A DNA stretch of 32,681 nt from Balneolaceae bacterium (GTDB taxonomy: Bacteria; Bacteroidota; Rhodothermia; Balneolales; Balneolaceae): contig JAFIES010000107.1 in the NCBI GenBank assembly GCA_020832415.1, positions 1 through 32,681 of the forward strand, written 5' to 3'. Below the pieces are notes generated by a model, which saw only the letters and a list, made by a program, of their open reading frames with translations, searched no databases and had not been told where the DNA came from. Each line of letters opens with the position of its first letter. Position 1 is the stretch's first letter. The translations under genes were made by a program, and so were the position numbers. Below, one piece after another: positions 1 to 6,309 of this stretch.

Positions 1-101
1 TAAAAGGCTCTGTATCGCAGCTTCAAGGATTTCTTCTTTTTTTTGTTTGCCCACAGGCACCCATTCATCCGAGTTGTAAAACTCGATGATTTTTTTTTAG
101 T
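1..101 (-). pseudogene. Partial CopG-type antitoxin gene, truncated copy A
   Basis: Read on the minus strand, this stretch encodes a piece of the same protein as the antitoxin-like gene at 2324-2458 (shared motif SDEWVPVG, then a Lys/Glu-rich helix). Positions 1-92 align without gaps to 2339-2430, with three substitutions up to about position 90 and decay after 92. In the antitoxin frame, a stop codon lies just upstream of the conserved part and no start codon is present, so this copy has lost its 5' end. Its 3' part lies outside the window. It is a remnant and forms a direct repeat with the second copy. Confidence 0.6.
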
Positions 102-282
102 GTTTAGTTATTAATGATTACAATAAACTTTACTTTTTAAAGTCTAATTTATTATTTCTATGAAAATTAGCTTAAAGGTAAAAAATAGATTTCCTGAATA
201 AGCTATTGCGAAAGAAATTTACATGATTAATTATGTTCACAGGTGAGAATGACATTATCTAAAACATAAATCTAAAGCGACT
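102..282. other. AT-rich gap, no gene seen
   Basis: This is the leader region of the HTH gene that follows. I see no open frame, hairpin or convincing promoter match. It probably holds the promoter of the repeat-containing HTH gene, but no element can be singled out. Confidence 0.3.
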
Positions 283-557
283 ATGAATGAGAGTAGAAAA
301 CAAACAAACAAACAAACAAACAAACAAACAATCAATCAGTTTCTTATCTGCAAGCGTTAAAGAAACTGACACCCCGGGAGTCAGAGGTTTTGGATTTAAT
401 TGAAAAAGGTTTTACAAGTAAAGAGATAGCCGCAAATCTCTACCTTTCAGTAAGAACTGTTCATGCGCACAAAAGAAGTATTTGTGAAAAACTGGATCTT
501 TCCGGAAGAGGTGCTTTACATAAATGGCTTTGGATGGCAAGAAACAATAATTTTTAG
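283..557 (+). pseudogene. LuxR/NarL-type HTH regulator, out of frame at a tetranucleotide repeat (possibly phase-variable)
   Basis: Positions 363-557 encode a complete LuxR-type helix-turn-helix domain beginning KLTPRESEVLDLIEKG, with the recognition-helix region LSVRTVHAHKRSI, ending at TAG 555-557. In this frame there is no ATG, GTG or TTG between the in-frame TAG at 294-296 and the domain. Upstream, ATG 283 and ATG 287 both open into a run of eight AAAC units (298-329). From ATG 283 the current frame stops at 358-360 after 25 codons. Gain of one unit puts ATG 283 in frame with the HTH; loss of one unit puts ATG 287 in frame. The in-frame product would be about 90 residues, a stand-alone DNA-binding domain with an N-terminal Gln/Thr/Asn/Lys repeat. 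As sequenced, the gene is off. It could equally be a decayed gene or carry a repeat-length sequencing error. Confidence 0.7.
298..329 (+). repeat. Tetranucleotide microsatellite (AAAC)8
   Basis: There are eight perfect AAAC units (equivalently seven CAAA units at 301-328), followed by two imperfect CAAT units (329-336). The tract lies just inside the 5' end of the LuxR-type gene, where each unit gained or lost shifts the frame by one base. Intragenic tetranucleotide tracts of this sort drive translational phase variation in other bacteria, for example the CAAT repeats of the Haemophilus lic genes. Confidence 0.85.
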
Positions 558-577
558 ATCGAAGATGAATAGAGAGA

Positions 578-615
578 TAGGTATATCTGCCTAAAATAAT
601 AGGTAAGCTTGCCTA
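578..615. promoter_or_regulatory. Tandem pair of operator-like palindromes TAGGTA-N4-TGCCTA
   Basis: Two copies of the same imperfect palindrome occur at 578-593 and 600-615, 22 bp apart start to start, about two helical turns, so both sites face the same side of the DNA. The second is part of a 20-bp near-perfect dyad (598-617). They lie between the HTH gene stop and the small-peptide gene start, just upstream of a possible promoter. A dimeric regulator, plausibly the neighbouring LuxR-type protein, could bind here. That assignment is inference. Confidence 0.55.
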
Positions 616-647
616 TTGTAGAGTTAGGGTTTAGTGAATAATCTTTG
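616..647 (+). promoter_or_regulatory. Possible Bacteroidota-type promoter of the small-peptide gene
   Basis: TTG at 616-618 is followed, after 20 bp, by TA at 639-640 and TTTG at 644-647. This resembles the Bacteroidota pattern TTTG-N19-21-TAnnTTTG, but with three rather than two bases between TA and TTTG. It sits directly against the palindrome at 600-615 and 37 bp before the ATG at 684. Confidence 0.3.
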
Positions 648-683
648 GTTACTTTAAAAATATAAACTAACCAAAGAGGTATT

Positions 684-976
684 ATGATGAAACTGATTTC
701 AATTTTTCTCCTTCTTTTATTGGAAATTACGTAACCAATTCCAACAGCATAAACTTTGACTTGGAGTCTAATTACGGATTTTTTGAGGTAAATAATGTAT
801 CTGTTGATTACTTAGTTGAACTGGATTCAGAAATGCTGATGTGTTGTGCTAATACACCATGTGCCAATGCACTTTATCAGTGTAATCTAGCTGGTGGAGA
901 TCCTAATGATTGTATAGATGAGTATTACGACTGTCTTGATGACTTATATGGCTCCGATCCAGGCGAGCATCCCTAA
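684..976 (+). pseudogene. Small secreted cysteine-rich peptide, split by a one-base frameshift
   Basis: ATG 684/687 follows a good ribosome-binding sequence (AAAGAGG, 673-679) and opens a signal-peptide-like segment, MMKLISIFLLLLL, that stops at 732-734. The remainder continues in another frame to TAA 974-976. One extra T in the TTTT run at 715-718 would join them into a peptide of about 97 residues: hydrophobic leader, an acidic stretch, then six cysteines (CC, C, C, C, C) and a Gly/Pro-rich tail. As it stands, the cysteine part could only be made from a downstream start such as TTG 761, without the leader. The layout (short leader peptide, Cys-rich C-terminus, next to a six-bladed propeller gene) recalls NVEALA-type peptides of Bacteroidota, but I see no clear NVEALA motif. 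No function is assigned. Confidence 0.55.
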
Positions 977-1032
977 AGCTTTTGAGAAATTTCAATAAGC
1001 TTTAATGCTTTCAACAATTATTCTAAACTTCT

Positions 1033-1064
1033 GCTGGTTCTTAATTTTTGGAACCAGCTTTTAA
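1033..1064 (+). terminator. Intrinsic terminator after the small-peptide gene
   Basis: An 8-bp perfect stem (GCTGGTTC 1033-1040 with GAACCAGC 1051-1058) and a 10-nt loop are followed by TTTTAATT. It lies between the peptide gene and the propeller gene, whose ATG is only 19 bp downstream. It could therefore also attenuate read-through into that gene. Confidence 0.7.
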
Positions 1065-1082
1065 TTATTAAAATTTTGAAAA

Positions 1083-2192
1083 ATGCTTTCAAGTCTTCTT
1101 TTTGTCCTTGTTTTTCTATCATCCTTTCTGAGTTATGATTTTCTTGTAAATGACAAAGACAAAAAGGATGTGGTTATCATACTTAAAAAAGAATTTGTTA
1201 TTAAAGATAGCGAGGATTTTTTTATACAGAATATTTCTGATGCAGCCATTACACCAATCGGTCATATAATTTTTCTATCCAGCAGACAACATCGGGCATT
1301 TGTTTTTGATGAAAATGGAGATTTTCTACAATCATTTGGGAATCAGGGGCGTGGCCCGGCAGAATTTAACAGGCCTTCCATGATAGAAGTGGGGCCGGAT
1401 GGAACGATTTTTATACATGACCCAAGAAATTCCAGAATTTCAGTGTGGAATTTAGATTATGAACATGAAGCAGAATTTGAGTTTATGAGAGGGTGGAATA
1501 CCTATTTCATAAACAATAGTCAGGATATTTTTATTTGGTCTCAACCTCACCAACCGCTACCAAATGGATCTTTTGCCCTGATTTTGTTTAAGATAGAGAA
1601 AAGTCCCTGGCGGGCGGAGATTTTTAGAACATTTGAATATGTTGATCATAATGATCAACATGAATTTTTGAGTACCTGGAGTAATATCGAAATAACTGAT
1701 CAAGGTAATTTGATTGCTACAGAAGGCACTGATGAAGGTAGTTATTTTCTTTATATAGTTGATGAATATGGTGAGATGATTAACAAATTTGGAAGAAAAG
1801 TAGATCAGCCTATGCATACACCTGAGAGAAGTACTGAACTACAGCAGATGAGAATCCGTGCCGGCATAGCAGAAAATGATCGTGCCACAGGAAGCCGATC
1901 ATCTACATCAGGTGGTCAAGCACAATCTGAATTGGTACCAAAACCTTATTTCATAAACCTTGAGATCGACAGCAATAACTATCTTTGGGTCCACCGGAAC
2001 AAGGAGTTTGGTCAGCAGGAAGAGATCGATATCTATACATTGAAAGGCGAATATAAAACAACAGTCACCATTCCACCGACAGAAAATGAATACCGTCTTC
2101 TGGGTATTTATGATGAAAGAGTTTTATTCCGTGTAACTGAGCCTGACGAGACTCCTTCCCTCCATGTATACCGGATTGAATATGTAGAATAA
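1083..2192 (+). CDS. Secreted six-bladed beta-propeller protein (NHL/DUF4934-like)
   Basis: This is a 369-residue protein. The N-terminal hydrophobic stretch (about residues 1-20) looks like a signal peptide without a lipobox cysteine, so the protein should be periplasmic or exported. After residue 50 it shows propeller-blade repeats: a strand ending in a short turn such as DENGDFLQSFGNQGRGPAEF, then PDGTIFIHDPRNSRI and DEYGEMINKFGRK. The GxGxGPxEF motif is typical of six-bladed NHL-like propellers of Bacteroidota. A low-complexity Ser/Gly/Gln stretch lies near residues 262-282. Such propellers bind peptides or other ligands; no catalytic residues can be named. The small Cys-rich peptide gene immediately upstream suggests a functional pair. 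The 3' end faces the antitoxin-like pseudogene tail-to-tail. Confidence 0.75.
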   Translation: MLSSLLFVLVFLSSFLSYDFLVNDKDKKDVVIILKKEFVIKDSEDFFIQNISDAAITPIGHIIFLSSRQHRAFVFDENGDFLQSFGNQGRGPAEFNRPSMIEVGPDGTIFIHDPRNSRISVWNLDYEHEAEFEFMRGWNTYFINNSQDIFIWSQPHQPLPNGSFALILFKIEKSPWRAEIFRTFEYVDHNDQHEFLSTWSNIEITDQGNLIATEGTDEGSYFLYIVDEYGEMINKFGRKVDQPMHTPERSTELQQMRIRAGIAENDRATGSRSSTSGGQAQSELVPKPYFINLEIDSNNYLWVHRNKEFGQQEEIDIYTLKGEYKTTVTIPPTENEYRLLGIYDERVLFRVTEPDETPSLHVYRIEYVE

Positions 2193-2458
2193 GTTTTGCT
2201 TCCGGTTTCAATTCTCCCTTGCTATACTTGTGAATGATACTTGAAATCAGTGTCTGATACGGCATACCCTCTTCCATGGCTTTTACCTGGATGTCGTGGT
2301 AATCTTGTTCAGTAAGCCGAATATTAATTCGTTTTTTTTAAAAGGCTCTGTTTCGCAGCTTCAAGGATTTCTTCTTTTTTTTGTTCGCCCACAGGCACCC
2401 ATTCATCCGAGTTGTAAGACTCGATGATTTCTTTTTCGTCTTTATCTATATAATCCAT
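2065..2458 (-). pseudogene. CopG/ribbon-helix-helix-type antitoxin gene, frameshifted copy B
   Basis: From ATG 2458 the frame reads MDYIDKDEKEIIESYNSDEW and on to a Lys-rich helix, but stops at TAA 2324-2326 after 44 codons. Removing one A from the eight-A run (complement of 2332-2339) joins it to a second half reading RINIRLTEQDYHDIQVKA, MEEGMPYQTLISSIIHKY, a typical CopG-type ribbon-helix-helix antitoxin fold. Such antitoxins are usually 80-95 residues; this frame instead runs on antisense into the propeller gene to 2065, so the natural C-terminus seems replaced or the stop lost. No toxin gene lies beside it. The truncated N-terminal product might still be made. The family call is from motif memory. 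Confidence 0.65.
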
Positions 2459-2501
2459 ATTCACTCTTTGTTTAAATACTGTTTGGGTGTTTTTCTATCT
2501 A

Positions 2502-2583
2502 TCTCGCAGAAGTACGCAGACGGTTTTTGAGAATGAATCATCAGCGCTCGTCTGCGAGTTCGTCTGTGCCCGTCTGCGAGAAG
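2502..2583. repeat. Intergenic repeat with inverted CGCAGACG/CGTCTGCG units
   Basis: One CGCAGACG unit (2514-2522) lies opposite three forward CGTCTGyG units at about 2549-2579. They can fold into alternative hairpins. The unit resembles dispersed REP-like intergenic repeats, but only this cluster is visible in the window. No ORF crosses it. Confidence 0.45.
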
Positions 2584-2620
2584 CATTCGTGGGTTATATA
2601 TCGGTTCAGGTAAAAATGAT

Positions 2621-2703
2621 AGTCATCGGATGAGTTTATTCATTGTGATCGATCAAATTGCAAACGTGTTGCTATTCTTAAAGACTCATCCGATGACTTT
2701 TTG
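2621..2703. terminator. Long inverted repeat downstream of the amidohydrolase gene
   Basis: A perfect 15-bp inverted repeat, AGTCATCGGATGAGT (2621-2635) with ACTCATCCGATGACT (2684-2698), encloses a 48-nt loop that itself contains the palindrome TGATCGATCA (2646-2655). T-rich stretches flank it on each strand (TTTTT after 2698; ATCATTTTT on the minus strand). It lies a few bases after the minus-strand stop at 2707 and probably acts as its terminator, although the loop is long for one. Confidence 0.55.
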
Positions 2704-2706
2704 TGA

Positions 2707-5700
2707 TTAATGCCCGTGGCCATGCCCGCTGCCGCCTGTGATGGCGTGCCAGTCAAACTGTTCGCTGTATCCTTCACGTTCCCACCAAAATGGCAGGCGT
2801 TCTCGTGTATGATTGCCAATCTCATTCATTGTTGAAGAGTCATAAAGTCGGCCGTTAATCATCGTATAAACAACGTTTTCTGTATCGAAAATGTCATCAA
2901 GCGGATTTCCATCAATCACTATTAAATCAGCAAGTTTACCTGATTCGAGTGACCCGATATGATCGCCCATTCCGATGTATTTGGCAGGGTTGATTGTAGC
3001 AGTCCGAAGCGCATCGTGATTACTCATTCCACCTTGTGTGAACATCCAGATCTCCCAGTGAGCTGCAAGCCCCTGAAGCTGTCCGTGCCCCCCGATGTTT
3101 ACAAGTATTCCACGATCATGAAGTTCTTTGGCAGCAGCAGCACTTTGAAAGTGGCCAATTTCATACTCTTCGTAGGGAACCATCGTGCGGTGGCGTGAAC
3201 GAGAATCAACTACACCACGAGGAGTGAATGTAAGTAAACGCTCTTTCTCCCATACATTGGTGTGTTGATACCAGTAGAATTCGCCACTCATGCTTCCATA
3301 GTTTACAACAAGGGTAGGAGTGTAACCCACATTACTGGCTCCCCAGAGAGTGAGTACATCGTTATAGAGGGGATAGATCGGTACATTGTGCTCTATACCG
3401 GTATGGCCATCCAAAATCATGCTCATGTTATGGGTGAAGGTTGAACCGCCTTCAGGAACAACATTCACGCCCAGTTCCCGGGCAGCCTGCAGCACCTGCT
3501 GCCGCTGATCCCGCCGTGGCTGGTTATAACTCTTCACAGAGGTGGCACCAAAAGCCTGTGTACGGCGAATGGCAGATCGCGCATCTTCCAGGCTGTTGAT
3601 AACTGTTTTCTGCACATTTTCAGCTCCATACAGAATTCGTCCGGTTGAAAATATTCGCGGACCAATCATCGTACCGGAACGAACCATTTCTGCCTGAGAG
3701 AAAATCATCTCCGTGTTTGAGGATGGATCATGTACAGTTGTTACACCATAAGCAAGATTTGCAAAATATTCCCACTGCTGATTTGGACTCAATCCGCCTC
3801 GGAAATTGCCAATGTGGGCATGAGCATCCACAAATCCCGGCATCACAGTTTTACCTTCTGCATCCATCACATACGCATTCTCCGGAATCGAAACATCACC
3901 GGCAGAGCCCAAAGATTCTATTCTGTTGCCATTTATAACAATGGTTCCGTTCTCAATCACTTCATCACCATTCATTGTGATGATTCTTGCATTGGTAATC
4001 GCAACAACTCCGTCCGGCCTGTCAGTTTCAAGTTCAAGCCCTATAGAAATGCCTTGGCTGTCGCCAAGAGGCAGCTCTTCGTTCATGTCGCCATTGAGAA
4101 ACTCAAAAGCCTCTTTGAGCTCTACGGTGAAATACTCCTGACCCAGTGTCCAGTGCAGCTTTTGGCCATCATTTGACCAGTGCAGATTGTATCCTGCATC
4201 ACGGGCTACGTGAGTAACGGGAATGGCGCGTGTGCTTGCGCTCAGATCAATATCGGAGCCAACCTGTGGCATTGGTGCGATATACACTTTGTAAAGCTCA
4301 TGAAAAGCTACCCACTGATTATCGGGGCTTGGGGTGTATTCAAGGCCGTACTGTGATCTGAAATGGTGACGTTCGTCCTGGCCATTTAGGTCAACACTGC
4401 GGAAATTGGTTCCTTGCTGGAAGAAAATCCGATCTCCGGATGCATTATACATGGGGGAGTTTCCACCGGTTCGTATGAGTTTTTTCTCACCACCTGCTAC
4501 AGGCATTGTGTAGATTCCCGGATTTTGCGTGTAAGCATGCCCCTGATGGTTATTACCTGAATCACGCCGGAAAAGCAATGTCCTGCCATCCGGTGAAAAT
4601 GATGGTGTCCGGAAAATTCCTTTCTGGGTTGTTACTGTCTGAGGGGATGCCCTGCGCTGATCGAGCCTGAGTGTTTTGATCGCTCCAAGATCATCGTCAC
4701 TCCATGTAACCCAGGCAAGCGTGTTTCCATCAGGTGAGAAGACAGGCTCAAACTCGAGATTAGATTCATTTGTAAGGCGCTCAGGGGTTCCGTTGGGAAG
4801 ATCTTTTTTCCACAAATATCCTGCTGCATTGAATACAAGTGTACTGCCATCCGGTGAGGTAATTGCATGGCGCACGGCTTTTGCAGTGAATGTGTCAGGG
4901 GCTGGGTCGAACTCAAAGTGTACAACATCTGCTAATTGATGATTGACCTGTGCAGTGAACGGGATCTCTTCAACAGCGTAATCATTCACATTCAGTTTAT
5001 GGATGCCACCCTGTGCCCAAAAAATCAGGCTTTCACCATCAGGAGTCCAGTTGAAATTGGTATAGGGGCCAAAAATTGCCCACGCCTGCTGCTGATCTTT
5101 GCTCATATTGTCGAAAACAGGACGTTCAATACCTGTTTCAAGGTCCCGAATGTAGAGCACAGATTTTGTACGGACTCTTTTAATAAAAGCCAGTTTGTTT
5201 CCATCAGGTGAAACGGTAGGAGAGATGGCTCCGCCCGGGCCGCCGGTTACCCGTTCTACTCTTCCTTCTTCACGGTCATAGCGGTTGATTACATAGATCT
5301 GGCTGTTGGGATCCTTATTGTATTGGAAAAATCCACCCGGATAGACATCCTGGCTGTAATAAACGTAGCGGCCATCAGGTGATACAAAAGGCTGGCCTTT
5401 ATCTTGTTGATCATTTGGCCGCTCTGTTAACTGGATTCCGGATCCGCCGGTAATGTGATACATCCAGATTTCACCGGCTCCGAGTGAACGGGCTGATGTA
5501 AAGTGCTTTCTTGCGATCAGGTAATTGCCATCCGGTGTCCAGAATGCGTTGTTTAGCAGCCGAAAGCTTTCATTGGTAATTTGCCGGGCATCGGAACCAT
5601 CACGGTTCATTACCCAGATGTTATCACCGCCGCCGGCATCACTTGTGAAGGATATTTTTGAACCATCGGGGCTAAAACGCGGCTGAATTTCATACGCAAG

Positions 5701-5952
5701 ACTTTCGCGAATAACGGTTGCCTCACCACCGGTTATTGGCATTATGTATATGTTTCCGAGCAGATCGAACACTATTTCGGACCCATCCGGACTCACATCA
5801 AGGTTCATCCAGGTACCTTCGCTGGTTTCAAAGCTGATTTCAGTATAATCAGCACGATGCTGGGTAACATCCCAGGCGTCATCTCCATTGTCTTGTGCAA
5901 GCAGTGAGATTGGTAATAGAATTGATATGGTAAGCAGTAAAAATCGTTTCAT
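2707..5952 (-). CDS. Secreted TolB-like beta-propeller / amidohydrolase fusion
   Basis: This is a 1081-residue protein with a signal peptide (about 1-19, cut near LLAQ). Residues 30-600 contain repeated PD40/TolB-type blades (motifs SPDGSKISF, SPDGRYVYYS, SPDGNTLAWV, SPDGRTLLFRR). Residues 640-1060 are an amidohydrolase-superfamily metal-dependent hydrolase: D-A-H711-A-H713 after the first strand, a candidate carboxylated lysine K807 (SVKSYNQ), metal histidines H841 and H855 (IEHN), and a C-terminal LADLIVIDGNPL block. The position that usually holds Asp reads GGH956GQ. The C-terminus ends in a Gly-His tail (GSGHGHGH) that could bind metal. Known relatives are exported amidohydrolases, some peptidase- or prolidase-like. 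The substrate is unknown. The gene appears to be transcribed alone. Confidence 0.85.
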   Translation of the reverse strand: MKRFLLLTISILLPISLLAQDNGDDAWDVTQHRADYTEISFETSEGTWMNLDVSPDGSEIVFDLLGNIYIMPITGGEATVIRESLAYEIQPRFSPDGSKISFTSDAGGGDNIWVMNRDGSDARQITNESFRLLNNAFWTPDGNYLIARKHFTSARSLGAGEIWMYHITGGSGIQLTERPNDQQDKGQPFVSPDGRYVYYSQDVYPGGFFQYNKDPNSQIYVINRYDREEGRVERVTGGPGGAISPTVSPDGNKLAFIKRVRTKSVLYIRDLETGIERPVFDNMSKDQQQAWAIFGPYTNFNWTPDGESLIFWAQGGIHKLNVNDYAVEEIPFTAQVNHQLADVVHFEFDPAPDTFTAKAVRHAITSPDGSTLVFNAAGYLWKKDLPNGTPERLTNESNLEFEPVFSPDGNTLAWVTWSDDDLGAIKTLRLDQRRASPQTVTTQKGIFRTPSFSPDGRTLLFRRDSGNNHQGHAYTQNPGIYTMPVAGGEKKLIRTGGNSPMYNASGDRIFFQQGTNFRSVDLNGQDERHHFRSQYGLEYTPSPDNQWVAFHELYKVYIAPMPQVGSDIDLSASTRAIPVTHVARDAGYNLHWSNDGQKLHWTLGQEYFTVELKEAFEFLNGDMNEELPLGDSQGISIGLELETDRPDGVVAITNARIITMNGDEVIENGTIVINGNRIESLGSAGDVSIPENAYVMDAEGKTVMPGFVDAHAHIGNFRGGLSPNQQWEYFANLAYGVTTVHDPSSNTEMIFSQAEMVRSGTMIGPRIFSTGRILYGAENVQKTVINSLEDARSAIRRTQAFGATSVKSYNQPRRDQRQQVLQAARELGVNVVPEGGSTFTHNMSMILDGHTGIEHNVPIYPLYNDVLTLWGASNVGYTPTLVVNYGSMSGEFYWYQHTNVWEKERLLTFTPRGVVDSRSRHRTMVPYEEYEIGHFQSAAAAKELHDRGILVNIGGHGQLQGLAAHWEIWMFTQGGMSNHDALRTATINPAKYIGMGDHIGSLESGKLADLIVIDGNPLDDIFDTENVVYTMINGRLYDSSTMNEIGNHTRERLPFWWEREGYSEQFDWHAITGGSGHGHGH

Positions 5953-6309
5953 ATTGGCAGATTATGTTTAAATGTAAATCGTATTGATGTTACTAAAAGT
6001 TGATGAGAATTATGGATCTCTTTTTGTAAGAAATTTTAAAGGTTAGACATCGAAGGAGGGGCCAGAATCAGAATTTATAAGCAAGTAAATGTAAATACTG
6101 AAATCACAAATTGTAAAGTAATTAAAACAGGTTAAAATCATTTTAGAATATCATTGAAACAATACTATGTAAATACTGTTTAAAATAATGAAAAATATAT
6201 TTAATAGTTTGAATAATAGTCCACTATTAATAATTTTATAATGTTGTTAATTCAGTCTTTACAAGAGTTCGATTTAACAATTCGTGGAACATCAATAAAA
6301 AATAAAATC
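5953..6309. other. AT-rich divergent intergenic region
   Basis: This is the leader between two divergently transcribed genes. An 11-bp direct repeat TGTAAATACTG occurs at 6090-6100 and 6169-6179. An open frame from ATG 6241 runs into the next gene but lacks signal-peptide character before 6310, so I treat it as non-coding leader. No convincing promoter can be assigned. Confidence 0.35.

Noticed and set aside
598-617. Palindrome at 600-615 as an intrinsic terminator of the HTH gene
   Set aside because: No T-run follows, and a second copy 22 bp upstream fits paired operators better.
1-2458. Insertion sequence or phage-derived element
   Set aside because: No transposase, integrase or terminal inverted repeats are seen; the bounding repeats are gene fragments.
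3645-4176. Plus-strand open frames inside the amidohydrolase gene
   Set aside because: They are antisense shadows of a well-supported long gene with clear catalytic motifs.
6241-6309. Upstream in-frame ATG as start of the TPR protein
   Set aside because: It would put polar residues before a typical signal peptide that begins at 6310.
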